A stretch of 44,060 bases of DNA from JAJFUG01 sp964473155. GTDB lineage: Bacteria; Gemmatimonadota; Glassbacteria; GWA2-58-10. Positions 1 to 8,541 of this stretch are shown piece after piece. Position 1 is the first letter of the stretch; each line of letters begins with the position of its first letter. The stretch is from the NCBI GenBank assembly GCA_964473155.1, contig CAYYNT010000031.1, positions 1 to 44,060 on the forward strand, read 5' to 3'. The notes beneath the pieces are model-generated. The model did not search any database. It saw nothing but the letters and a program-made list of their open reading frames with translations, and was not told the origin of the DNA. A program made the translations under genes and the position numbers.

Positions 1-89
1 CGCCGTGCCCCTGCATTTAAGACTTTTGGGACAGCCCCCGAAAGCCAACGGGCTTGCCCGGTGGAATTTTACTTTATTACACCCCTCTC

Positions 90-665
90 ACGCTCCAGCT
101 TCCCAGTGCGCGCGGGCAGTGGGGGCTATTTTCACGCTCTTGATCTTCACCCGCCGATCGAGCAGTTTTTCCAGGTAAACCGACCCGGCCGGACCCCAGC
201 CCTCATCGTCCAGGCCATGCAGGTTGTAGACCAGCCATCCGCTCTCGCGGGAAAGCAATCCCTTTATCTGCCTGTCCAGGTGCGTTTCGGCGTTGCCCGG
301 TCCGAACCCGCCGGCGCCGATTTCAACCAGCCCCCTGTGTGGCAGGGGATTGATCATCGGGCCGTGGCAGCGCCAGGCCAGCACCCGTCCACGCAGCCAG
401 GCGGAAATCTGCGGCGTGATGTCGTTGTACGGGAAATTGAACACCGCGCGGCTTGCCCGGAAGCCTTTCAGCTCGTTCTCGAACACGGTCAGGCAGCCGC
501 TGATCAGGGAGGTGGCCTCCTCGAAAGGCAGACGGTCGTGGCGGTAACCGTGGGGCATTATCTCGTGACCACGAGCGGCCAGCTCGTTCCAGAGAGAAAA
601 ATCCCCGATCTGCCCGGACTGACATAGTCGTCCTTGATCCCCACCTCGGGCCTGTGCCCGGCGCC
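90..665 (-). pseudogene. Truncated, frameshifted copy of the polysaccharide deacetylase at 2921-3703
   Basis: This stretch repeats, in the same orientation, the 3' three quarters of the intact deacetylase gene at 2921-3703. By eye there are about 14 substitutions over roughly 575 bp, and they cluster at the two ends; about 350 bp in the middle (191-540) look identical. Three lesions break it. The 5' part coding for the signal peptide and the Asp-Asp catalytic motif is missing, with homology ending near 665. One C is lost in a C-run near 612-615, which shifts the frame. Nine bases are lost near 540, removing Ala-His-Lys just after the HGYRH motif. What remains open (88-558) lacks the NodB catalytic aspartates, so no active enzyme is expected. 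It is a degenerate duplicate rather than an independent gene. Confidence 0.85.
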
Positions 666-800
666 TGCACGGCCATGGAGGACTATGCGAACGAGAGAGT
701 AGAGACAGTCTTGGGCAAAAGAAATAGCATCTAAAAACAGTACTGATGAAACCAAGGTTGTTTTATGGATATAATCACTTTTTAACTCATATGCGCCCGG

Positions 801-2813
801 CTATCTGGTTATTCTTATGTTTAAAACGTTTTTCAGTGGTGAATCCTCCGGGACTGACAGCACTATTCTCCGCAAGCCGTCCGGCCAGGATTCCTGAAGC
901 CTGGGATCATCAAGAGTGATCTCCTCCACGTGGGCGGAAAGCTTTTTGCTATCATAATGCAACTTGAGAGTGGATCTGTGTCCCTGCAAGCCTGCGCCGG
1001 TTATTTCCAGGCTGATCAGTCCTTCTTTCAAAAGGCTTGCCCGGCAGGGAGTCATCAGGCTGAGAAATGAGCCGCCTGTTCTTTCGGTAAGTTCGTATTC
1101 ATCGGTGATGCTTACCTGTGCCTTTCTGTCAAGACGGGCAGTCCGGTACCAGGATTTTAGTTTTGCAGCAGGCGGGTAGGCCCTGCTAATATCACACCGG
1201 AACTGGGCGAAAGAATCCGTCGAATTGTACTGTGGATCCCTGGCCCAATATCCCTTTTCATTTCTTGAATGTCCGGGGAGGAACTGTGAGTGGTCCTCGT
1301 ACTGCATGATGCCGTTTATGGTAGGCAGATTGTGGAAAGCGGACTGGAGGTTCCAGAGCTCGTACCGCTCTTCTCCGTAAGTTTTTAAATTGGTAGTGGC
1401 TATTCCGACATCCACAAATACTGGTTTGCCGTTGAAATAGACGATGAAATTTCCGACATCGTTATGCGAATGGCTCCAGTCATTGTAACCCCCTCTAGCG
1501 GCCAGATAGAAGCCCTCCGTGCTGCCAGCCCGTGAGCGTGCCGCCATCTCCATCGTTCCGTTCAGCCAGACATCCCTGACCAGTGGTGGTTTGCAGCGTG
1601 CGGAATACAGTTCGTTCAGGTTTTGCAGCGCGGCGAGACTTTGAACCATGTTTCCCGCGACTGAGGGGCCTTTTGCCATCCGGATGCCCGCCAGATAAGC
1701 CCCAAGCGCGACAAGATTCCTGTCTCCGGTCTTCTTTCCGTATCGATAAGCTATATCGTCGCTCATTTCATCGATAAGTGCAACTGGAGGGGCATCGGCA
1801 TAATTGAAAAAGTACAGACTGTCGATATGTAACTTATAGATATAACTCCCGATGTTTTTTATCATCTCATCCTGGAAAATATTTACAGTCCCGTTGCTGG
1901 CGCTGCTCAACAGATCCAGACAATTAAAAAGCATCGCTCCGGAGAACGCCCAGTAGTGGGGTCCTTCATCACACGCTCCATCCGTCGAGTAATAACCGAT
2001 GAACTGATCCAGGCTTTTGAGTATTTTATGAACGGATGAAACACGCCGCTCATCATCCGTTTCGAGAAACAGGACGGCGGTCAGCCAGTTGGAATTGCAC
2101 CAGGGATTCCAGTTGTTCATCGTGTGCGCAGGCTTGAAACCCATCCACCACATGTCATCTCTATGCAGACATGGATCGAGAACCCTTTCGCGGGCTTCCA
2201 GCAATATCCTTTTTCTGATGTTCACGGATATTTTGTCGAGTTCATCCGCCAGAAGATATGAAGTACAGGCCAGCAGGTTGACCATTTCCCCAGAGGACAG
2301 GTCTAATTCAGGTTTAGACTTATCCGGAAGTTCATAGCCTGTTTCCCGCATGTGCGGGCTTGCTGGATCGCTCCAGCCCGACTGCTCTGATATCAGCCAG
2401 ATCCCATCTGCGATTTTTTTCAGAAATCGGCCCTTGCCTTCAGCGCATTCAGCGAGAACAAGGTCCCTGAGCATATTCCTGCGTTCTCTGTATTTTCTTT
2501 TGTAATCCATGGAGATAAAATCGGCGAAGGCAATATATTCCGTGGCCAGCATTTGAGGCCATTCAATCCCGGCGGCTTTCTCCCCACGGGAAATCAGCTC
2601 CTGACGGTATTTTGCGGGCAGCGACTCCCAGAATTCACGTTCTCCAGCTCGCGGATACGGGTGCCAGTTGCTGCAGGGAAGCAGCGCCTCATGTAGCTTT
2701 TCAATCGGATATAAAGTGCTCAGACTGGGTTTTGTCTGTGCCGATAACTGTGAAAAATTCAAACAGAGGATGATGAGGAACACAAGCAAAGATATGTTGT
2801 TTGCCGGTTTCAT
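801..2813 (-). CDS. Heparinase II/III-family polysaccharide lyase, exported
   Basis: 670 residues with a signal peptide (hydrophobic residues 8-24, cleavage near LSA-QT). The N-terminal half looks like an alpha/alpha toroid with the family-typical NNWNPWCNSN (233-242) and DEGPHYWAF (282-290). The C-terminal half starts a beta-sandwich with HSHNDVGNF (448-456) followed by a GKPVFVDVG strand, the hallmark of the heparinase II/III C-terminal domain. Such lyases cleave uronic-acid-containing polysaccharides by beta-elimination, outside the cytoplasm; the substrate here cannot be told. The start has a good ribosome site (GGGGAAAG) at normal spacing. The gene is visibly AT-richer than its neighbours (1801-1860 has 17 G+C in 60) and lies between two copies of a deacetylase sequence, which suggests acquisition by transfer. 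Family call is firm, specificity unknown. Confidence 0.85.
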   Translation of the reverse strand: MKPANNISLLVFLIILCLNFSQLSAQTKPSLSTLYPIEKLHEALLPCSNWHPYPRAGEREFWESLPAKYRQELISRGEKAAGIEWPQMLATEYIAFADFISMDYKRKYRERRNMLRDLVLAECAEGKGRFLKKIADGIWLISEQSGWSDPASPHMRETGYELPDKSKPELDLSSGEMVNLLACTSYLLADELDKISVNIRKRILLEARERVLDPCLHRDDMWWMGFKPAHTMNNWNPWCNSNWLTAVLFLETDDERRVSSVHKILKSLDQFIGYYSTDGACDEGPHYWAFSGAMLFNCLDLLSSASNGTVNIFQDEMIKNIGSYIYKLHIDSLYFFNYADAPPVALIDEMSDDIAYRYGKKTGDRNLVALGAYLAGIRMAKGPSVAGNMVQSLAALQNLNELYSARCKPPLVRDVWLNGTMEMAARSRAGSTEGFYLAARGGYNDWSHSHNDVGNFIVYFNGKPVFVDVGIATTNLKTYGEERYELWNLQSAFHNLPTINGIMQYEDHSQFLPGHSRNEKGYWARDPQYNSTDSFAQFRCDISRAYPPAAKLKSWYRTARLDRKAQVSITDEYELTERTGGSFLSLMTPCRASLLKEGLISLEITGAGLQGHRSTLKLHYDSKKLSAHVEEITLDDPRLQESWPDGLRRIVLSVPEDSPLKNVLNIRITR

Positions 2814-2920
2814 AGAAATCTTTCCCCAAATTATACAACGGTTATAACCATGAAATCAGGACGGATAATTTGATCGCTGTTAATTATTCCCCTTACTGTC
2901 AATAATAGCAATCCAATTCC

Positions 2921-3703
2921 TTACGCTCCAGCTTCCCAGAGCGCGCGGGCAGTGGGGACTATTTTAACGCTCTTGATCTTCACCAGCCGATCGAGCAGTT
3001 TTTCCAGGTATGCCGACCCGACCGGACCCCAGCCCTCATCGTCCAGGCCATGCAGGTTGTAGACCAGCCATCCGCTCTCGCGGGAAAGCAATCCCTTTAT
3101 CTGCCTGTCCAGGTGCGTTTCGGCGTTGCCCGGTCCGAACCCGCCGGCGCCGATTTCAACCAGCCCCCTGTGTGGCAGGGGATTGATCATCGGGCCGTGG
3201 CAGCGCCAGGCCAGCACCCGTCCACGCAGCCAGGCGGAAATCTGCGGCGTGATGTCGTTGTACGGGAAATTGAACACCGCGCGGCTTGCCCGGAAGCCTT
3301 TCAGCTCGTTCTCGAACACGGTCAGGCAGCCGCTGATCAGGGAGGTGGCCTCCTCGAAAGGCAGACGGTCCTTGTGGGCGTGGCGGTACCCGTGGGGCAT
3401 TATCTCGTGTCCACGAGCGGCCAGCTCGTTCCAGAGCGTGAAATCCCCGATCTGCCCCGGACTGACATAGTCATCCTTGATCCCCACCTCGGGCCTGTGT
3501 CCGGCGGCGGTGACATTGAAACAGGCCGGGAGGCCGAATTTCTCGTATATCTCCGCCGTGCGGACAAAGGATTTCCTGAATCCGTCATCGAAGCTCAAAG
3601 AGACAAGGTGGTGCTCGGCGTTCGCCCCGTCCTGTCCCAGCAGGGGCTCGGCGGCGGCGGATAAACCGGCCGCGGCCAGACAGAAAAAGTCGCCTCTTCT
3701 CAT
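2921..3703 (-). CDS. Polysaccharide deacetylase (NodB-like), exported
   Basis: 260 residues from the ATG at 3703. That start is preferred over the in-frame GTG at 3709 because the GTG lies inside the ribosome site (GAGGTG), which is well placed for the ATG. The N-terminus MRRGDFF followed by an Ala/Leu stretch resembles a Tat-type signal. LSFDDGF (about 36-42) supplies the aspartate pair and HGYRH (104-108) the metal-binding histidines of the NodB fold. Members of this family remove N- or O-acetyl groups from glycans using a divalent metal. The protein is shorter and more divergent in its C-terminal half than typical chitin or xylan deacetylases, so the substrate is open. Next to the heparinase-type lyase it plausibly works on the same acetylated polysaccharide. 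A decayed copy lies at 90-665. Confidence 0.8.
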   Translation of the reverse strand: MRRGDFFCLAAAGLSAAAEPLLGQDGANAEHHLVSLSFDDGFRKSFVRTAEIYEKFGLPACFNVTAAGHRPEVGIKDDYVSPGQIGDFTLWNELAARGHEIMPHGYRHAHKDRLPFEEATSLISGCLTVFENELKGFRASRAVFNFPYNDITPQISAWLRGRVLAWRCHGPMINPLPHRGLVEIGAGGFGPGNAETHLDRQIKGLLSRESGWLVYNLHGLDDEGWGPVGSAYLEKLLDRLVKIKSVKIVPTARALWEAGA

Positions 3704-3912
3704 GCTCACCTCAACAGGTTATACTTGATTGTGTAATCCGCCGGAGGGATTAATCCGTCCCGGGAATCCGCCGGGATGATCAATGTCACTGGATGATACA
3801 ACTTGTCATGCGCAGGAATAATATACAGGCAAGGGTAAAAATCAAGTGCTCACGACACCCGAAAACCCTGCAGTAAGCTCAACCAGGTTAAAAGAGCAGG
3901 GAAGAGTGAAAG

Positions 3913-4065
3913 CTATCGCAGAACGATAACGACAAAAAGATAAATCTGGATGAAAGCGATTGCTGAAAGGAAAGCCACGCAGGGCAGGCAGTAAAGCGAG
4001 CCGCTCAGTTTGCCGCTGGCATGATAGCGATAACACCAGCAGATTTTCCTGAGGAATTCGGACAT
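3913..4065 (-). CDS. 50-residue Cys-rich single-pass membrane protein
   Basis: A short reading frame of 50 codons plus stop, with ATG at 4065-4063 and an almost ideal ribosome site (GGAGGTGA) six bases upstream, far better than most sites in this window. The protein begins MSEFLRKICWCYRYH, continues through a Gly/Ser turn to LYCLPC, and ends in a single hydrophobic helix (about residues 30-49) closed by an arginine. Four cysteines are arranged as CxC (9, 11) and CxxC (26, 29), with His15 between, which could bind a metal or form disulfides. It is read in a different frame from the longer 85-codon frame across the same bases (3842-4099), which has no comparable start signal. I do not recognise the family; function is unknown. 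Confidence 0.6.
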   Translation of the reverse strand: MSEFLRKICWCYRYHASGKLSGSLYCLPCVAFLSAIAFIQIYLFVVIVLR

Positions 4066-4085
4066 GTCCGTCACCTCCGCGAGTT

Positions 4086-4099
4086 GTGAATAAATTCAC
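4086..4099. promoter_or_regulatory. Inverted repeat upstream of the 50-residue membrane protein
   Basis: GTGAAT-AA-ATTCAC is a two-armed palindrome with a 2-base spacer, followed at once by a third partial copy (GTGATTGTGAA). It lies 20-35 bases upstream of the small gene's start, where an operator would overlap a promoter or leader. No regulator is known; this is positional inference. Confidence 0.3.
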
Positions 4100-4178
4100 G
4101 TGATTGTGAAAATAATAACAATCCAGAGCGGATTATGCAAGAATTTTTTGAAAATAATTTCTTAAATGCACGGTTAAC

Positions 4179-5189
4179 CTATTTGAATCGCTGGACAAAC
4201 TGAAGGAAATTACGCGCCGCACGATCCAGGTTTTCTATCGAACCTCCGCCCTGAAGGACCTCGCACATCTCGTAGGCTATATACCCTCGATAGCCGATCT
4301 GACGCAGCGCGCCGATGAAATTATCATAATTGACGACACCCTGTCCGATCGGTACGGCGCGCAGAACATCCTCGCCGCGCAGATAATTGGTCAGGTCGTG
4401 TTCGTATCGGAAACGCGGCAGGCGGACATAATCGGCGGTGGTGGTGTGCACCAGCCGGGATTTCATTTTCAGCACCGACTCCTGAATCTGCTTGTCGCTC
4501 AGGCCCTCAAGGGTAGGGGACCAGGCATCCCAGGCGGCCTGGACATTCGGCCGGTCGACCTCGTCCAGCAGCCAGCTCATGGCGTCATGGTGAAGACCCA
4601 GGTCATGATGGTTCTGCACGGCCAGGGTGACGCCGTAGCGGGCGGCCTGTTCCCCGGCCAGCCTCAGGCCTTCAAGCGTCAGCGCGTATTGCCTGTCGAA
4701 CGGGATGTCCTGACGCTCGTAGCCGGTGAAGATACGCACCATGTCGCAACCCAGGTCGCGGGCCAGGCGGGCGAGTTCTCCCACATACGCGGCCTGTATT
4801 TCCACATGCGGCACTCCGGGCTTGTCCTGCCCGGCGGTGAAATCGGTGTAACCCGCCAGACAGACCAGTTTGAGGCCCAGTTCCTCGATCCGGGCGCGCA
4901 GCTTTTTCCGCGCGGCTTCGTCGTAATCCAGGGGTGAAAGATGGGGCCGCTTGGCCATCAGCATAACCCCGTCGTATCCCAGCTCTTTGGCCTTGACCAG
5001 GAACTCGTCCAGGCTCAGGCGGGCCTGTCCGCGCCAGACACCCGCATAACTGACCGAGTGCAGGCAGGTGCGCACGCGGAAGCCGGCCGGGTCGCCGCTC
5101 GGAAATTCAACGGCCGCGAGGATTGAAGCGTTCAGAGCGAGAAGCGCGAGCATGATCAGAGATATACGTTTCCGCACCGGGACCCCCAC
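4179..5189 (-). CDS. Exported sugar phosphate isomerase/epimerase-like TIM-barrel protein
   Basis: 336 residues. A signal peptide (residues 8-26, MLALLALNASILAA) precedes a xylose-isomerase-like TIM barrel: LSLDEFLVKAKELGYDGV (about 59-76), a VQNHHD segment (191-196), AWDAWSP (219-225), and the terminal AYEMCE strand (305-310), where acidic and His residues usually bind the metal. Family members isomerise, epimerise or dehydrate sugars and cyclitols, and exported versions are common in lineages rich in polysaccharide degradation. The annotated start is a GTG; a second GTG at 5177 has an equally good G-rich site (GGGGG) five bases upstream, so the first four residues are uncertain. It is the last gene of an apparent operon behind the hydrolase and the URO-D-like gene. 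Exact reaction unknown. Confidence 0.75.
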   Translation of the reverse strand: MGVPVRKRISLIMLALLALNASILAAVEFPSGDPAGFRVRTCLHSVSYAGVWRGQARLSLDEFLVKAKELGYDGVMLMAKRPHLSPLDYDEAARKKLRARIEELGLKLVCLAGYTDFTAGQDKPGVPHVEIQAAYVGELARLARDLGCDMVRIFTGYERQDIPFDRQYALTLEGLRLAGEQAARYGVTLAVQNHHDLGLHHDAMSWLLDEVDRPNVQAAWDAWSPTLEGLSDKQIQESVLKMKSRLVHTTTADYVRLPRFRYEHDLTNYLRGEDVLRAVPIGQGVVNYDNFIGALRQIGYRGYIAYEMCEVLQGGGSIENLDRAARNFLQFVQRFK

Positions 5190-5231
5190 AAATGATATAA
5201 GATTTCACCGCAACGAAAAGCGCACGGTTTG

Positions 5232-6383
5232 TCAGTTCAGGCTGCGATATTTCTCGATCAGATCGAGGATGAATTTAAATCTTTCAGGGCTGAGTTCCTC
5301 CGGGAACCCATGCTCCATTATGATATAGCCCCGCCTGCACTTCCGCCCCAGGGCCGCCATCCGGGCGAACATGTCCTCAATCTCGTCATCCGGCAGAAGG
5401 TAGTAGTCGCTGCGGGAGAAGCCACAGAACACCACCTGTCCGCCAAAACGCTCAACCAGTTCATCCAGGTGCGGATTCTCACGCGGATCGAACGGATTGA
5501 GGATGTCCACCCCGGCCTCGATCAGCATGGGCAGGACCTGCGCTATGTTCCCGTGACTGTGCATGTGCACGAAAGCGCTTCTGGCGTGGCACAGCTCGAA
5601 CAGCCGCCTGTACCAGGGGAGAAAGTAGTCCTTGAACGTGTCAGGTGAGATCAGCAAACCCTCGGGCGTCCCCAGATCATCACAGACCTCGATCAGGCGG
5701 ACTCCACGGGCAAGCATATGGTCCACGCAGCGCAGACTCCAGCTTGCCAGGCGGTCCGTGAGTCTGCGGACAAACTCCGGCTCATCGAAAAAGGCTAACA
5801 TCAGGCGCTGAAAATCGAGGAAGCTGTTGTGTATGCCGCTGAAAAAGCCCATGATCTTGCCCGCGGGCATGATCCCGGCGGCCTCGAAAGCCGCGCAGTC
5901 GGCCTGGATGTCCTGCCAGCGCGCAGGGTCATCCGGGTTGGGCAGTTCCAGGCGCTCCAGGCCGGCCGGGCCTTCCAGCGGCATGCTGTGACCGTAATGC
6001 ACGGCATAGGGGTTGTAGCGCAGCAGGCGCGTGCTGCCTCCCTCGTAACGGAGTATTTTCGTATCCTCATCCAGCACGCGTTCCACGCGCCCGATTATTT
6101 CTCCCGGTCCGCCGTGCCCGAACGGCAGACATCCGCCCTTGCCCGTGCCCAGAGTGCTGAGCTGCATAAACCGTCCGTAATTCACCGCTACCCGGCGGCT
6201 GCGCTCAGTCCTCGGCTCCGGGCTGAAACTGTCCTCCGGAGTGGCGTACAGGTTCTCGTCAACACACCCATCCGGCAGGAGCTTACGGCAGGCGCGGACA
6301 TTCCAGTGCCCCATCGGGCAGTAGGGGAAACGCTCAGGACGCTCGCCAGAGAGTGTGGCGAGCATGTTATCAAGTTCATTCAT
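5232..6383 (-). CDS. Uroporphyrinogen decarboxylase-fold (URO-D/MtaA-like) protein
   Basis: 383 residues, no signal peptide, so cytoplasmic. The core reads as the URO-D superfamily: CDDLGTPEGLLISPDTF (234-250), a VHMHSHGNI strand (272-280), GVDILNPFDP (291-300) and a final RGYIIMEHGF (351-360). It is not the heme enzyme: it lacks the usual N-terminal substrate arginine signature. Closer relatives are the corrinoid/coenzyme M methyltransferases (MtaA-type) and a large uncharacterised set found beside sugar-degradation genes. Where MtaA-type enzymes have a His-x-Cys zinc motif and a late Cys, this protein has His275-x-His277 and His358. It lies 18 bases after the hydrolase gene and 42 before the isomerase gene, consistent with one transcript. 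Substrate unknown; a demethylation role is only a guess, because no corrinoid protein is nearby. Confidence 0.7.
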   Translation of the reverse strand: MNELDNMLATLSGERPERFPYCPMGHWNVRACRKLLPDGCVDENLYATPEDSFSPEPRTERSRRVAVNYGRFMQLSTLGTGKGGCLPFGHGGPGEIIGRVERVLDEDTKILRYEGGSTRLLRYNPYAVHYGHSMPLEGPAGLERLELPNPDDPARWQDIQADCAAFEAAGIMPAGKIMGFFSGIHNSFLDFQRLMLAFFDEPEFVRRLTDRLASWSLRCVDHMLARGVRLIEVCDDLGTPEGLLISPDTFKDYFLPWYRRLFELCHARSAFVHMHSHGNIAQVLPMLIEAGVDILNPFDPRENPHLDELVERFGGQVVFCGFSRSDYYLLPDDEIEDMFARMAALGRKCRRGYIIMEHGFPEELSPERFKFILDLIEKYRSLN

Positions 6384-6401
6384 AATACCCGGCCGTTCTG
6401 T

Positions 6402-8471
6402 TTACCAACGCCACTGTTTATCAAAGAAACCAGCCTTGAGCACCGGCGCACCCCAGGGACGGTCGGAGCCGCGACTGTAGATTATGTAATCCGGCAGGCA
6501 CTTGAAGCCAACAAAACCGAACTCCCCGCCGTATTTCCACTCATCCGAATAGTTGACCAGCGCCAGGCGGGACGGATTGAGGGGATTGGGGAACACGCAC
6601 TTGAACGCTGTTCCGGCGCGGGGGAAGCTTTCCTTGCCCGCCACGATTCTTTCTCCCTCGAACCGGATCGGATAGTTCGCATTGATCCTGCCTATCAGGA
6701 GGTTTGTCTTTTCATCCCCGAAAAGCACGAGATGACTGTCCCGGATGTCCTGTTCCGTGACAGCGGTATCCGGCTTGATTATGAAATGCAGGTCGGCCAG
6801 GGGGCCCCAGTATGACATTTTCACCGCTTCGCTCAGGTTTCCGCCCTCCCGCGTGCCGTAGACCAGGATAACACGGTCGCAGAACGCATCATACAACGGA
6901 CCTTCAAGCCCTTTGCGCTTGAACGGAGCGGCGGGAGTTTTACCGGACGCAGCAAGCTTTCCGCCACTCAGGTTAACATTCACCATCCCTTCGGCATCCG
7001 GCGAAAGGCGCAGCGTTTTGCCGCGCAGCGTAACGCTGATCTCGCCTGGAGCGCCTTTGAGAAGCTCTTTTGTATCGAGCTGAAGTCGGGTTGCGTTGGA
7101 AACCTCGTTCAGAGTGACAGTGCGGACGGCCGGGTCCCAGACCGCTTTCACTGTCGCGAAGGGGCCATAGGTCTGGAACTCGGCGATTGTAAGCCAGCCG
7201 TAGCGTGAGTCTGAATAGCGGCAGGTGGTGAAATCGATGCTGCGGAACGGCCGCTCGCGGCGCGACTCCATCAGCTCACGCAGGACTTTTCCATCCCGGT
7301 ATGCCGGGTCCCAGGCATTGTGACCCACGTTGTCGAATCGGGTAAGCGGCGCTTCGACTCCCACTGCGGCAAGGGCCTTAAGCATCTTCTCAGAGTGTGC
7401 GATCGGAACGGTTGGATCATCGTTTCCGTGGAACAGGTGAAATCTGATTCCGCGGGCATTCAGCGCCCAGTTGGCGATCTGGTTGCGCTGAAGGGAAAGC
7501 TCCAGGCCGGAGACGCTTTTCGGGTCCTCGGGCATCAGCCTGGCCACCGCCGGCCAGAACGCAAAGTCGGCCACCGCGCAGACCGGATAAGCGCTGGCCC
7601 ATACACCGGCGCGGCGAAGAGCGAACTCCCAGGTCCCGTTGCCGCCCATCGACAGGCCGGTCAGGCTGGTGCGTTCCGGATCAACCGGATACTCTTTACG
7701 AACTATGTCGAACACCTCCTGAACATCCAGCGCGCCGGGGCCGTGATATGTCATGGTGCCATGTCCCCAGGGGCATACCACTATTCCTGGCGCATCGGGC
7801 AGTTGCGGCCAGAGCGGCATGGAGAAGAACACCTGCTCGTCCGGCTCACCGGGACGGTTGCCGATTCCGAAAAGGCGGCGGAGGTTGTTGGCATGGTTGG
7901 ACCAGGCGCCGTGAAGGCTGACCACCAGCGGCCATTTTGCGCCGGGTTTGTCCACATCTTTCGGCAGGTACAGGGCATATGGGTATACCGCACCGTCCAG
8001 GCTGCTGCGATAGGTTCGGAAATACATGCCGTACTCGCGCACCAGAACGAAAACCGGCCGGGTAAGCACCAGCTTGTCACCGACCGTCACTTTGAGCTGG
8101 CCGCTCAGGCTGTTGTTTTCGGTATAGGCTTTGTCCAGTTTGACCGGAAAATCGAGCGATGAGCTCACTCCCGGATAGAGCAGACGGGTTTCGCCGGGCC
8201 CGGAAGACGCATTCTCAAGTATTATTTCTGCTTTTGCCTCCACCGGTGCGGATCCAGCCGGAAGATCGATCACCACCCGTCCCAGCAGCGGGCCGGCCTC
8301 TCCGGTGCGGAATGTCGGAAGGTCAAGAAACTTGAAATCGAGCTGCATCGAAAAAAGGTCTCCCTGGCTCAGAAGTATAAGGAGAAAAAATGCAAAAAAC
8401 GGCCGGATTGATGCACGAAACAAAAAAGGGAAAGGTGCTAATGGAATCACGTCTGAGCTTCGGTCGGTCAT
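6402..8471 (-). CDS. Alpha/beta hydrolase (esterase/PHB-depolymerase-like), exported, multidomain
   Basis: 689 residues. A hydrophobic stretch (about 23-36) suggests export. A beta-rich N-terminal region (about 43-148) precedes an alpha/beta hydrolase domain with SLHGAWSNH (185-193, oxyanion strand), TGLSMGG (271-277, nucleophile Ser274), HGNDDPTVP (348-356, acid Asp351 or Asp352) and NVGHNAWD (381-388, His384). A third region (about 410-689) is beta-rich and unrecognised. Enzymes of this shape are acetyl-xylan, feruloyl or other carbohydrate esterases, or depolymerases; the neighbours favour a carbohydrate ester. It heads a three-gene set with the URO-D-like and isomerase-like genes. The N-terminus up to the hydrophobic segment is unusually long, and a later start is possible. 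Confidence 0.75.
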   Translation of the reverse strand: MTDRSSDVIPLAPFPFLFRASIRPFFAFFLLILLSQGDLFSMQLDFKFLDLPTFRTGEAGPLLGRVVIDLPAGSAPVEAKAEIILENASSGPGETRLLYPGVSSSLDFPVKLDKAYTENNSLSGQLKVTVGDKLVLTRPVFVLVREYGMYFRTYRSSLDGAVYPYALYLPKDVDKPGAKWPLVVSLHGAWSNHANNLRRLFGIGNRPGEPDEQVFFSMPLWPQLPDAPGIVVCPWGHGTMTYHGPGALDVQEVFDIVRKEYPVDPERTSLTGLSMGGNGTWEFALRRAGVWASAYPVCAVADFAFWPAVARLMPEDPKSVSGLELSLQRNQIANWALNARGIRFHLFHGNDDPTVPIAHSEKMLKALAAVGVEAPLTRFDNVGHNAWDPAYRDGKVLRELMESRRERPFRSIDFTTCRYSDSRYGWLTIAEFQTYGPFATVKAVWDPAVRTVTLNEVSNATRLQLDTKELLKGAPGEISVTLRGKTLRLSPDAEGMVNVNLSGGKLAASGKTPAAPFKRKGLEGPLYDAFCDRVILVYGTREGGNLSEAVKMSYWGPLADLHFIIKPDTAVTEQDIRDSHLVLFGDEKTNLLIGRINANYPIRFEGERIVAGKESFPRAGTAFKCVFPNPLNPSRLALVNYSDEWKYGGEFGFVGFKCLPDYIIYSRGSDRPWGAPVLKAGFFDKQWRW

Positions 8472-8511
8472 TTCTGAACCTCGCGGGATCGGGTTGAAAA
8501 GCTATGCAAGA

Positions 8512-8532
8512 CGGTGGGAAGTCGCTCCACCG
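8512..8532 (-). terminator. Weak stem-loop after the VanZ-like gene
   Basis: CGGTGG and CCACCG form a 6-bp stem with a 9-base loop ten bases beyond the VanZ stop codon. Only a short T-poor tail follows, so this is a weak terminator or attenuator candidate separating the cdaA block from the hydrolase operon. Confidence 0.3.
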
Positions 8533-8541
8533 CCAGTATTG

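Noticed and set aside
23..39. CTTTTGGGACAGCCCCC at the left edge resembles an insertion-sequence terminus
   Set aside because: The matching opposite end and any transposase frame are absent in the window, so it may be chance or lie outside view.
2814..2920. Sigma-70 promoter before the heparinase gene
   Set aside because: A TATAAT is present on the minus strand (2835-2830) but the -35 region matches at no more than three of six positions.
3842..4099. 85-codon minus-strand frame
   Set aside because: It overlaps the 50-residue frame in another phase and lacks any ribosome site; the shorter frame has a strong one.
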